The translations under genes were made by a program, and so were the position numbers. A model generated the notes under the pieces. It had not been told where the DNA came from, searched no databases, and was given only the letters and a program-made list of their open reading frames with translations. A stretch of 64,000 bases of DNA from JANMCE01 sp963791625 (GTDB lineage Bacteria > Actinomycetota > Acidimicrobiia > Acidimicrobiales > Ilumatobacteraceae), in NCBI GenBank assembly GCA_963791625.1, contig CAWBTA010000015.1, positions 806,001 to 870,000 on the forward strand, written 5' to 3'. This document shows, one piece after another, positions 1 to 7,560 of this stretch. How positions within the stretch are numbered: the first letter of the stretch is position 1; each line of letters opens with the position of its first letter.

Positions 1-289
1 CGATCTGTGTCGCGTACTCACTGCTCTGGTCGAACTCGACGAACCCGCGCAGGTACGCCGAGTATTGAACGCGGCGTGGCCATGGACGCGTGCGTTGCTG
101 GCAGAAGATCAGGTTGAGCTCGCACGCGAGGTCGGCGATGTTGGCGAGATGTGTGAATCGTTAAACACCTGGGGCCCACTCATTGAGTCGCTCAACGACT
201 GGAGACGCACCGCACACGCCTGGGCGGAGGGGGCACGACCGGTCGCAATCGACGACGTGCTTGAACGTGTGGCAGCACGCCCTGCATGA
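1..289 (+). CDS. Putative antitoxin, 5' end outside the window
   Basis: The reading frame is open from base 2 to the TGA at 287-289, so the gene begins upstream of the window; the internal TTG at 65 is not a likely start. About 95 residues are visible, mostly acidic and helical, with no motif I can name. Its stop overlaps the ATG of the next gene by four bases (ATGA), which implies translational coupling. The next gene looks like a RelE-type toxin, so this is inferred to be its antitoxin from position only. It could instead be an unrelated small protein. Confidence 0.5.
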   Translation, partial: DLCRVLTALVELDEPAQVRRVLNAAWPWTRALLAEDQVELAREVGDVGEMCESLNTWGPLIESLNDWRRTAHAWAEGARPVAIDDVLERVAARPA

Positions 290-636
290 GCAAGCGTGGA
301 GAGCCAGCACCTCGGCCAGCGAAGACCGATGAATGGCGGATCATGTTGGCGACAAGTGACGCTGCATCCGGATGGGACGACCTCAGCCGTCATGCTCCGG
401 GGCCACTCGCCAATCTGTATGACCAACTGACGCTCGACCCACGGCGCGTCCAGAATCCGGAACGCCAGGGACGCCTCAAGGGTCAGTTGGCGACCGTACA
501 GGTGAAGGGCAAAACACTCACGCAATGGCAGTTCGAGATCACCGGATCCGGAAGAGTTTGGTACGCCCCTGATGACGACGGGAGGACGGTGTGGATTATC
601 GCAGCGTCCACCGGTCATCCGAAGCAGACCGAGTAG
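286..636 (+). CDS. RelE/ParE-like toxin of a type II toxin-antitoxin pair
   Basis: A 116-residue basic protein. The central and C-terminal part (RLKGQLATVQVKGKTLTQWQ, then a GRVWY segment, then a hydrophobic WIIAA strand and a GHPK tail) matches what I remember of small actinobacterial RelE-like proteins, which inhibit translation by cutting ribosome-bound mRNA. It starts inside the stop codon of the preceding ORF, in the antitoxin-first order usual for such pairs. No catalytic residue can be assigned with confidence. Family assignment is moderate and toxicity is inferred. Confidence 0.55.
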   Translation: MSKRGEPAPRPAKTDEWRIMLATSDAASGWDDLSRHAPGPLANLYDQLTLDPRRVQNPERQGRLKGQLATVQVKGKTLTQWQFEITGSGRVWYAPDDDGRTVWIIAASTGHPKQTE

Positions 637-643
637 ACAAGCG

Positions 644-1270
644 CTAAGGCTTCACCGTCGTGCGTGGGATGGTGACGATGACGGTGATGGTGACGATGCT
701 GGTTTGAGGTGAGGAGCCGTCGTCAATCGTGGTCGGGGTTGTGGGCGCGGGGGCTTGCGTGACGGGAGCAACGGTGACGGCCTGCGGGAAGGTGCCGGTT
801 ACGCCGACCGGCGGCAACGTGGTGGCAGCAGCGGGAGCGATAGGGACTTTGATCTTCTGACCGATACGCACAAGGTTCGGATCGGTGAGGTTGTTGGCCA
901 ACAGCAAGGCCTGCATAGTGACGCCGAACTTCTTGGCGATGCCGGACATGGTGTCGCCCGACGCGATGACGTACTCGGCCATCGGCACTGTCGTCGGGGG
1001 CGCGGTCGGTGGCGAGGTTGGGGTGGGCGCGGTGGTTGCACCGGGCTTGGCGGTGCTGCCGCTCGGCTTGGCGGTGGTGGAGGATGGCTTCTTGGCCGTC
1101 GAGGTTGAGCCGGTGCCATCAAGTAGTCGTCGGTCTTTGCAACCGGCTGACGCAACCGACAGCGCGACAACCGCAGCCACGAGCCAGAGTCCCCAATGGC
1201 GCGACTTGGCAGCCGGAGCCGGGGGCGTCGGTGGGGCTGGAGGTGGTGGGGCTGGTTTCGAGCGGAACAA
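644..1270 (-). CDS. LysM-domain cell-wall-binding protein
   Basis: The open frame runs to 1456, but I place the start at the TTG at 1270 because GAAAGGA lies just upstream of it and the extra N-terminus would overlap crtZ on the other strand. The 208-residue product has a Pro-rich N-terminus, one hydrophobic segment (about residues 25-43, ending in a Cys that could be a weak lipobox) and a Thr/Pro/Ser-rich linker. A single LysM domain follows, starting with YVIASGDTMSGIAKKFGV and ending with RIGQKIKVP. LysM binds peptidoglycan glycan strands, so this is probably a membrane-tethered outer-face protein. Its partner is unknown. Confidence 0.75.
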   Translation of the reverse strand: MFRSKPAPPPPAPPTPPAPAAKSRHWGLWLVAAVVALSVASAGCKDRRLLDGTGSTSTAKKPSSTTAKPSGSTAKPGATTAPTPTSPPTAPPTTVPMAEYVIASGDTMSGIAKKFGVTMQALLLANNLTDPNLVRIGQKIKVPIAPAAATTLPPVGVTGTFPQAVTVAPVTQAPAPTTPTTIDDGSSPQTSIVTITVIVTIPRTTVKP

Positions 1271-1345
1271 CCGATGTCCTTTCGCGACTCTTGGCCGACG
1301 CGCGGCGACCAATCCTCCACCTGGACGAGCGTATAGCCTCAGAGC

Positions 1346-1816
1346 GTGCCGCTGGTGATTGTTGTTCTCGCCTTCGTCGTGATGGAGCCCATCACGTACC
1401 TGACGCATCGCTACGTGATGCACGGATTCGGCGCGTTCCTGCATCGCAGCCATCACCGCCGCAACTCGACCGGGTGGGAGGCCAACGACCTCTACCCCGT
1501 GCTGTTCGGTAGCGCCGTGTGCATTGCGCTGGCGATCGGGTTCAACGTTGCCGGGTTCTCAGCCATCATCCCGGTGTGCATCGGCATCACGTTGTACGGC
1601 GTCACCTACGCACTCGTGCATGATGTCTACATCCACCGCCGCCTGCGCCTGTTTCGCAAGCCCGTCGCTCGGTTGGATGTGTTGGCCGAGCGCCATGAGC
1701 TGCATCACCGATTCAACGGCGAGCCGTACGGCATGCTGCTACCGATAGTTCCGAAGGCGCTGCTTCAGCGGGCAGCCAAAGGATCTTCGCCGTCCCACGA
1801 GCCGGTTGACGCGTAA
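1346..1816 (+). CDS. crtZ: Beta-carotene hydroxylase-like di-iron membrane enzyme
   Basis: A GTG start gives 156 residues. The histidine clusters of the CrtZ/fatty-acid-hydroxylase superfamily are all present: HRYVMHG, HRSHHRR, HDVYIHRR and HELHHRFN, with the CrtZ-typical WEANDLYPV between the first two pairs. CrtZ inserts 3-hydroxyl groups into beta-ionone rings using a di-iron centre at the membrane. Several hydrophobic segments separate the His clusters. Its 3' end overlaps the convergent crtA-like gene by about 50 bases, and the main carotenoid operon lies about 13 kb downstream. No lycopene cyclase is seen in the window, so the ring-forming step must be encoded elsewhere if this enzyme works as named. 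Confidence 0.85.
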   Translation: MPLVIVVLAFVVMEPITYLTHRYVMHGFGAFLHRSHHRRNSTGWEANDLYPVLFGSAVCIALAIGFNVAGFSAIIPVCIGITLYGVTYALVHDVYIHRRLRLFRKPVARLDVLAERHELHHRFNGEPYGMLLPIVPKALLQRAAKGSSPSHEPVDA

Positions 1817-2468
1817 GGCTGGAAGCGGGCGAACAACTCCTCGGAGTACCAGCCTTCCTGTCGGGTTCGCCGCATGACTTCGATATGGCCACGACTGCGG
1901 TAGGCGAAAGCTTTCAGCGCAGCTTCGTCTTGCCACACCGACACGGTGGCTTGCTTTCCGACGGGTGCCTCGCCCACGCCAACGACCCGAAGCAGACCGT
2001 CTGCCGCGGCTACCTCAATGTTGGTGGCTCGCGAGACGCTCGGGCAAACGTTCGCCAGTGTTTCGCTCGAACGTTCGCACGAGTAAGAGTGACGATGGGA
2101 CCGGGCGCGTCGGTGGCGACTTTCATGTCGCGCAAGATCTCCCGACCGCGCCACTTGCCATCACCACTGATAAGTCGAAGTCGCACATGCCACGACTCTT
2201 CCGCCTCGCGCCAAGCGGTCGCAACGGGAGACGAGCGAAGGAACTGGTCAAGCGCCATGTCGTCGTCCCACACGGCCAGGACGGCACGACGGCGAAGGTC
2301 GACCGACGGGCCCGTGTTACGGCCATTGCCGGTGCCCATCAACCGCCAGAACTGCAGGCCATTCGTATGCTGAAGCGTGCGGCGGTCCCGTCCGAGTCGC
2401 GCGAGGTTGGAGAACACGGCATGATCGCGAATGAGATGAAACGACGCGATCGAGGCCACGGCTGACAT
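1765..2468 (-). pseudogene. crtA: Spheroidene monooxygenase (CrtA)-like gene, frameshifted
   Basis: Two overlapping minus-strand frames together make one CrtA-family protein. The 5' frame carries FHLI, the GTGNGRN segment, AVWDDDMALDQFL and ESWHVRLR. The 3' frame carries VGVGEAPVGKQATVSVW, FAYRSRGHIEVMRRTR, EGWYSEELFARF and the ending GSWDGEDPL. The join is near 2043-2050, where adding one base to the short C or T run on the minus strand gives a continuous protein of about 234 residues. CrtA-type enzymes add keto groups to acyclic carotenoid ends. The start is taken as the ATG at 2468, which faces and overlaps the plsY-like start; a second ATG exists at 2489. Whether the lesion is real or a sequence error is open. 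Confidence 0.7.
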
Positions 2469-3036
2469 GGTACGACTCGCGCTCGTCATTCTCGCTGGCT
2501 ACCTGCTCGGCTCCATCCCCGTCGCCGTGTTGATCGGGCGCCTGCATCGGGTCGACCCGCGAGAAACAGGCGACCGCAACCCCGGCTACTGGAACATGAA
2601 GGCAACGCTCGGACGCCGCGCAGCGGTGCCCGTGTTCATCGGGGATGCGCTCAAGGGCGCTCTCGCCGGTTTGGTTGGTCGGCTTGCAGGCGGGCCATGG
2701 TGGATCGCGTACGTTGCGGTCGGTGCGGCCATGGTCGGGCACGCCTGGCCGGTCTTCGCTCACTTCCGCGGCGGACGTTCAATCCTGGCCTTCGGTGGTG
2801 GTGTCGTCGTGATCGCTCCACTCGCCGCAGCGATCGCCATCGGCGCACTGTTGGTCGTCACGTTGTTGACCCGCAAGTTCGCCTACGGAGCACGGGTCGG
2901 CGTGTTCGGCTTCCCCGTCGTCCAGGCCTTCTTGGAGCCCCGCGCCCACGTCGCAACGACCGGTCTTTTGCTGTCGATCATCGGCCTTCGTTTCGCCCTT
3001 GCCGCCCGCTCCGCACGACTCGCCAGGCAGACCTGA
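2467..3036 (+). CDS. PlsY-like glycerol-3-phosphate acyltransferase family membrane protein
   Basis: 189 residues with four or five membrane segments. PlsY uses acyl-phosphate to acylate glycerol-3-phosphate in phospholipid synthesis. The three PlsY blocks are recognisable: GSIPVAVLIGR near residue 15, DRNPGYWN near residue 38, and GHAWPVFAHFRGGR near residue 95. The second and third deviate from the usual GNPGATN and FKGGKGVAT, which suggests a diverged paralogue rather than the main housekeeping enzyme. It starts one base into the start codon of the opposing crtA-like gene. The fold assignment is good; the reaction is less certain. Confidence 0.7.
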   Translation: MVRLALVILAGYLLGSIPVAVLIGRLHRVDPRETGDRNPGYWNMKATLGRRAAVPVFIGDALKGALAGLVGRLAGGPWWIAYVAVGAAMVGHAWPVFAHFRGGRSILAFGGGVVVIAPLAAAIAIGALLVVTLLTRKFAYGARVGVFGFPVVQAFLEPRAHVATTGLLLSIIGLRFALAARSARLARQT

Positions 3037-3083
3037 AACTCGTCGCTTTGAGTGCCCGGAAATGTGCTGTGAGCAGGTATTTC

Positions 3084-3113
3084 TTGACGAAATGAACGAC
3101 AGATATCGATAGT
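3084..3113 (+). promoter_or_regulatory. Candidate promoter of the DUF222-HNH gene
   Basis: TTGACG at 3084-3089 and GATAGT at 3108-3113 are separated by 18 bases and lie about 30 bases before the chosen ATG at 3146. The -35 box is good; the -10 box matches four of six bases of TATAAT. Confidence 0.35.
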
Positions 3114-3145
3114 CGTCGCCATGCGAACAGGTGTATGCTTGCCGC

Positions 3146-4564
3146 ATGGCGACGGCGGATCTGGAGACACGCATAGCGGACGTGTGCGGCGTACTGAACG
3201 CCGCGCACGCGCAGCTCGTCAACCTGGTCGCCGAAGCGCTCGACACCGGGGCATGGGACGTTGCTGGGGTCCGCGGTCCGCAACACTGGGTCGCCTGGAA
3301 AACCGGGTTCTCCCCCGCCCGATCCAAGCAAGTCGTCCACATGGCCTCGCGGTCTGGTGACCTGCCGGTCACGATGGACGCGTTCACCGCTGGCGAGTTG
3401 GCGATCGATCAGGTCGCGGTCGTCGCCAAATATGTCCCGGCGCATAACGATGGCGAGGCAGCGGAACTCGCGAAACACGCCACCGTCATGCAACTCTCCC
3501 GCTCGCTCGCGTCATATTGGAAAGGCGCACCCACCCCCGTTGCTGACACCGATACCGAGCCTGCGGCCGATCCGGTGCCCGACGACACCGTCACCGCGTT
3601 CTTTGATGATGACGCCCGCTACAAGATCCACGCCAACCTGGCGACCGAACGCGGTGCCATCATCGAGAGCGCGTTCGAAGAAGCACGCGACGCCCTGTTC
3701 CAGTCCGGACGTAAAGACGTCACCTGGGCCGACGCCCTCGAAGAAATCTGTCTCCGATCACTCAGCACCATCACATCAGCGAGTCGGTCCGACCGCTACC
3801 GCGTTGTCGTGCACGTCGATGAGCACGGCGGCTGGCTCAACGCCGGAGCCCGCTTGCCCGACGGCGTGCTGAAAGACATCTTGTCGAACCCGATCATCCA
3901 ACCCCTCTTCGAACGCAACGGTCGCCCCGTTGCGCTCGGCCGCACCGCACGCGTCGTCCCGTATCGGCTCGCCGAACTTATCCGTGACCGTGACCGCACG
4001 TGTCGGAACCCGGCCTGCCACTCCACCCGAGGACTCGAAGTCCACCACCTCATCCACTGGACCAACGGCGGACCCACCAACCCGACCAACCTCGGCTGCC
4101 TCTGCCGCGCCTGCCACCGCGACCACCACAAAGGAAAGTTCGGGATCACCGGGAACGCCGAACACCCCGGCGGACTCACCTTCACCAAACCCAACGGCGA
4201 CACCATCGAACCCTGCGGCAAACCGACCCCGCCACCCGCCGACCTCCCCGCGTCGACCAAGCCCTACCAACACCCCCTCGGCGAACCCTTCAACCACCAC
4301 GACCTCACCTTCAACCCACCACCCAGCAACACCCCACGCGTCACACCCCAACCCCGAAGCGAACCCGCCCCCAAACCATGGACCGAGCCACGCTTCACGC
4401 CCCCAGCAGTCGACGTGTACGAACCCACCCCGGCCGACATCGCTCGATTCGCCCAAGAACGCCAAGCGTTCTTCGACGAACAACGTCGCCTCGTCCGGGC
4501 AGAACTCCAAGAGATCGAACGTCTCGAGCACGCCATCTCGACGAGCGCAACACCCCATCCCTGA
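3146..4564 (+). CDS. DUF222 / HNH endonuclease domain protein (13E12-like family)
   Basis: The start is placed at the ATG at 3146; an in-frame GTG lies 15 bases upstream. The 472-residue product has an all-helical DUF222 region in its first 200 or so residues. An HNH nuclease domain follows at about residues 282-334, with RDRTCRNPAC, GLEVHHLIHW, NPTNLGCLCRACH and the adjacent HKGKFGI block. Cys pairs suggest a structural zinc, and HH is the catalytic pair. The C-terminus is a Pro-rich tail and a short helix. The family is abundant in actinobacterial genomes, often in several copies, and its role is poorly defined. A strong hairpin follows the stop. Confidence 0.85.
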   Translation: MATADLETRIADVCGVLNAAHAQLVNLVAEALDTGAWDVAGVRGPQHWVAWKTGFSPARSKQVVHMASRSGDLPVTMDAFTAGELAIDQVAVVAKYVPAHNDGEAAELAKHATVMQLSRSLASYWKGAPTPVADTDTEPAADPVPDDTVTAFFDDDARYKIHANLATERGAIIESAFEEARDALFQSGRKDVTWADALEEICLRSLSTITSASRSDRYRVVVHVDEHGGWLNAGARLPDGVLKDILSNPIIQPLFERNGRPVALGRTARVVPYRLAELIRDRDRTCRNPACHSTRGLEVHHLIHWTNGGPTNPTNLGCLCRACHRDHHKGKFGITGNAEHPGGLTFTKPNGDTIEPCGKPTPPPADLPASTKPYQHPLGEPFNHHDLTFNPPPSNTPRVTPQPRSEPAPKPWTEPRFTPPAVDVYEPTPADIARFAQERQAFFDEQRRLVRAELQEIERLEHAISTSATPHP

Positions 4565-4579
4565 CGTCACGATCGCTCT

Positions 4580-4601
4580 CGCGTTGGCCCAAGCCAACGC
4601 G
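4580..4601 (+). terminator. Hairpin terminator after the HNH gene
   Basis: A perfect 9-bp stem, CGCGTTGGC and GCCAACGCG, encloses a CCAA loop 16 bases after the stop codon. There is no clear T-run, as is common in high-GC actinobacteria. Confidence 0.6.
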
Positions 4602-4965
4602 GAGACTCACTGGGTGCGATTCCGGACGTGGTGGGTCTGGTGCATGAGCGCCAATGCGATCGCGTTTGCGGCTTCGATGGCCATGTCGCTGCTGACGACG
4701 CCCAGGAACGCCGACATCCTGCATAGCTCATTCCCGATGCCTGCAGCTTTCTTGCCCTCGGCGGTGCCGGACTCGGCCTTCTCGCCGCAGTGGTCTCGCA
4801 CCGAGGAGCACCGGCGGTGCCCGCGGGGTGACCGAGTGCTGACGCTGCGGCCAGTTTGTTAAGAGAGGCTCAATATGGGCCAGATGAACTAGACGACAAG
4901 TAGTCCGATAGGACCAAATAGACGGGTTCGTCGAAGGCTCCTGTGCGTTTATCGAAGGAGGGCCT
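4602..4965. other. Gene-poor stretch upstream of the first GH5 gene
   Basis: About 360 bases without a convincing gene. A 64-codon minus-strand frame (4607-4801) has no recognisable motif or good ribosome-binding site. A small inverted repeat GTCC-gata-GGAC sits at 4903-4914. A strong ribosome-binding site GAAGGAGGG immediately precedes the ATG at 4966. Confidence 0.4.
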
Positions 4966-7362
4966 ATGCGCCTCACCCCAAACCATGCCCGTTTCCGTTC
5001 ACGACTTACCTCGATTCTTGCCCTCGCCGGGCTGAGTTTCGCGGCACTTGCCGTTGTGTCGCCGACCCCTGCTCACGCTGCAGGGGCGAACTTCACCGTG
5101 GTGAACGGCGAGATCCTCGATCCGGCCGGCAACTCGTTTGTGCCGGTCGGACTTCACCTCACCGGGCGTCACGGCGCCAGCCCACAAGCCAGCGTCGGCG
5201 CGGTGAACGCCATGAAGGCCTGGGGCATGAACACGGCCCGCATCGTCACGTGCCTCGACCCGGCCTGCGATGGTGCTCCCCCAGGCGCCATTGGTTACGT
5301 GACCAACTCCGACACCGATGCCATCGTGCGGGACCTCACCGCGCGCAAGGCCGTTGCGATGATCGAGTCCTACCACATCTCGGCCGGCACCTTCCCCACC
5401 GATGCCCAGGCCGTTCAGGTTGGCGACTGGTGGGCCGACGTGGCCGCCCGCTACAAGGACAACCCGTACGTGTGGTTCAACCTCATGAACGAGCCGGGCG
5501 AGAACGCCAACTACGGCGTTGGCGCAGTCGACCCACGTTGGCTGTCGTGGAACGCGTACCTTGCGGGACGTATCCGCGGGGCTGGCGCAGAGAACCCCAT
5601 CGTCATCGACGGATCGAACAACGGCCAGGACATTCAGTACAACACTGAAGGCGGCCAGTTGGCTCGCACCGACGCTTCGGCCATTCTCACCTACGGACCC
5701 GAGATCATGAAGCAGTACAAGAACGTGATCTTCTCCCTCCATGTCTACGACGTGTGGGGCAAGGGAACCGACGCCCAGAATGACGCTCGCCTCATCGACT
5801 ATGTGAGTCGTGTTCGTGCCACCGGCGCGGCGTTGATTGTGGGTGAGGCTGGCTTCTCCGAGAACGGACTCGAGCCGCGCGGTGTGCTGAGTACGTTTGG
5901 GGTGCAGGCGGTCTATCGCAACGCTGCAGCGCTCAGGCTCGGCGTCATCGCGTTCGCTATTCCGAACTCGAACTTCCCCGAGCAATTGGCCGACAACAAC
6001 AAACCGTACGTGCTCACGCTCGGGACGATTGGCGACGTCAACCAGTTGAACTCCGACACCAATCCCACCAACTTGTCGAAGCTCGGCACCTACGTCTGGA
6101 ACTATACGAAGGGGATGCAGGCAGCTCTTCCGGCCAACGGTCAGATCAGCGACCCCATCGTTGGATCGCTCGTTCTGAATGAGACGTTCGACGGTGGCGT
6201 TCCCAGCAGCATCTCCTCGAACGGAGGTAGTGCCGTCGGCAGCGTTGCCGGCAACAGTGGCACCGCGCTCAGCGTGATCGGAGCCAGCCCCGGACGCACA
6301 CCCGGATTCATCTGGAACGCGGCCGGTGTGCTGACGCCGGGCAAGACCTACGCGATCTCGGTGCAGGCCAAGTCACTCGGCACTCCGGATCCCATCCATG
6401 TCGAGTTCATTGGTGGCGATAACAGCAACTGGAACAGCACCACCAGCAATCTCGGTTGGGCTTGGGCCAATGTCAACAACAACTCCACCACGGGCTGGAC
6501 GCAGACCGACTTCGTGGTCAACATCCCGCCGGGCAACATCGGTCAGGTGAACTTCACGGCGAACGGCAACAACAGCTTCGCCATCGACAACCTCATCATC
6601 ACCGACGTCACCGCCGGCTTCACCATCCCGGCACCCGCACCCGCACCCGCACCCGCACCAGCACCAGCACCGGCCCTCGGCCCGGCACCCGATCCGACAC
6701 CGGCACCGGCACCGGGTCCCGACCCAACACCGTCACCGGGTCCTGGCCCCACGCCGCCGGATCCATCCGGCCCCCAACCAATTCCGGCACCGGGTCCAGC
6801 ACCCATCCCACCGCTGGATCCATCAGGCCCGCAACCAATTCCCACGCCCGTACCGGTCCCGGATCCGACTCCCGCACCGGCACCCGCGCCGAACCCCGCT
6901 CCTGCGCCGGTTCCAGCACCGGCTCCCACACCGTCGATCTCTCGCACGGTGGTCTACGGCGACAGCCTTGTGTGGGATGACTGGTCGTGGGGTTCGACGA
7001 TTGATCTCGCCGCCACGCAGCAGGTCCAGTCCGGTGCTGCATCGATGGGAGTCACCTACAGCAGCGCCGGTGGCGCCGCGTCCTTCCGGGTCGGTGCACC
7101 GGTCGCACCAGCCGGTGTCGGCATCACGTTCTGGGCCTATGGCTCGGCCGGCGGCAACATCATCGATGTCCGCACCATGGGCTCCGATGGGGGTGACGCC
7201 GGTCTGGCCAAACGCATCAGCATTCCTGCTGGCGTGTGGACGCAGGTGACGGTGTCGTGGGCCGACCTCGGCAACCCGACAACGGTCGCCCGAGTCAACA
7301 TCGAGGACGGCACCAACGCACCGCAGACCACCTTCTACATCGATGACCTGCAGGTGACCTGA
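4966..7362 (+). CDS. Secreted GH5 glycoside hydrolase with carbohydrate-binding modules
   Basis: 798 residues. A Sec signal peptide ends near residue 39 (THAHA-type site, TPAHAAG). The GH5 TIM-barrel spans about 42-390, with acid/base Glu176 in FNLMNEPGEN, a conserved SLHVYDVWG, and nucleophile Glu294 in IVGEAGFS. A jelly-roll, CBM4/9-like module covers about 402-548. A Pro/Ala linker (553-657) follows, then a second galactose-binding-like module (660-798) starting VVYGDSLVWDDWSW. The DGSNNGQD block resembles mannanase-type GH5 enzymes, but substrate cannot be set from sequence. The enzyme should act outside the cell on a plant or algal beta-glycan. It is closely related to each half of the next gene. 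Confidence 0.88.
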   Translation: MRLTPNHARFRSRLTSILALAGLSFAALAVVSPTPAHAAGANFTVVNGEILDPAGNSFVPVGLHLTGRHGASPQASVGAVNAMKAWGMNTARIVTCLDPACDGAPPGAIGYVTNSDTDAIVRDLTARKAVAMIESYHISAGTFPTDAQAVQVGDWWADVAARYKDNPYVWFNLMNEPGENANYGVGAVDPRWLSWNAYLAGRIRGAGAENPIVIDGSNNGQDIQYNTEGGQLARTDASAILTYGPEIMKQYKNVIFSLHVYDVWGKGTDAQNDARLIDYVSRVRATGAALIVGEAGFSENGLEPRGVLSTFGVQAVYRNAAALRLGVIAFAIPNSNFPEQLADNNKPYVLTLGTIGDVNQLNSDTNPTNLSKLGTYVWNYTKGMQAALPANGQISDPIVGSLVLNETFDGGVPSSISSNGGSAVGSVAGNSGTALSVIGASPGRTPGFIWNAAGVLTPGKTYAISVQAKSLGTPDPIHVEFIGGDNSNWNSTTSNLGWAWANVNNNSTTGWTQTDFVVNIPPGNIGQVNFTANGNNSFAIDNLIITDVTAGFTIPAPAPAPAPAPAPAPALGPAPDPTPAPAPGPDPTPSPGPGPTPPDPSGPQPIPAPGPAPIPPLDPSGPQPIPTPVPVPDPTPAPAPAPNPAPAPVPAPAPTPSISRTVVYGDSLVWDDWSWGSTIDLAATQQVQSGAASMGVTYSSAGGAASFRVGAPVAPAGVGITFWAYGSAGGNIIDVRTMGSDGGDAGLAKRISIPAGVWTQVTVSWADLGNPTTVARVNIEDGTNAPQTTFYIDDLQVT
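6625..6936 (+). repeat. Pro-Ala repeat linker region
   Basis: The DNA is a degenerate repeat of GCACCC/GCACCG units encoding about 104 residues of PA and PDP repeats between the two binding modules. It is an extended, low-complexity linker, where copy-number change and assembly collapse are both possible. Confidence 0.8.
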
Positions 7363-7473
7363 CGAACGCCAACGGCTATCTACCCGCGTAGCCAAGCCGT
7401 GCGCCAGCACCTTGCATCACGGGGTGACCACCAGGGGCGTCCGAGGTAAAGAACTCGGCAAGTCCTGATGCCA

Positions 7474-7525
7474 GACCTGACAGGTCAGCGTCTATCCGTA
7501 CGGAATATGGACAATTACCGTCCAT
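7474..7525 (+). promoter_or_regulatory. Three tandem palindromes upstream of the double-GH5 gene
   Basis: Three inverted repeats lie within 52 bases: GACCTG-a-CAGGTC (7474-7486), TCCGTACGGA (7495-7504) and ATGGAC-aattacc-GTCCAT (7507-7525). They lie inside a possible 5' extension of the next ORF. I read them as operator or leader-RNA structure, which favours the downstream start at 7561. Confidence 0.45.
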
Positions 7526-7560
7526 CCTCTCGGTCTCGTCTGGAAAGAATCTTCACGAAC

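Noticed and set aside
4607..4801. 64-codon minus-strand ORF in the gap before the first GH5 gene
   Set aside because: No domain, no good ribosome-binding site and no neighbour to support it.
4895..4965. Possible riboswitch before the first GH5 gene
   Set aside because: Only a small inverted repeat is seen. No known riboswitch core, including c-di-GMP type, could be matched.
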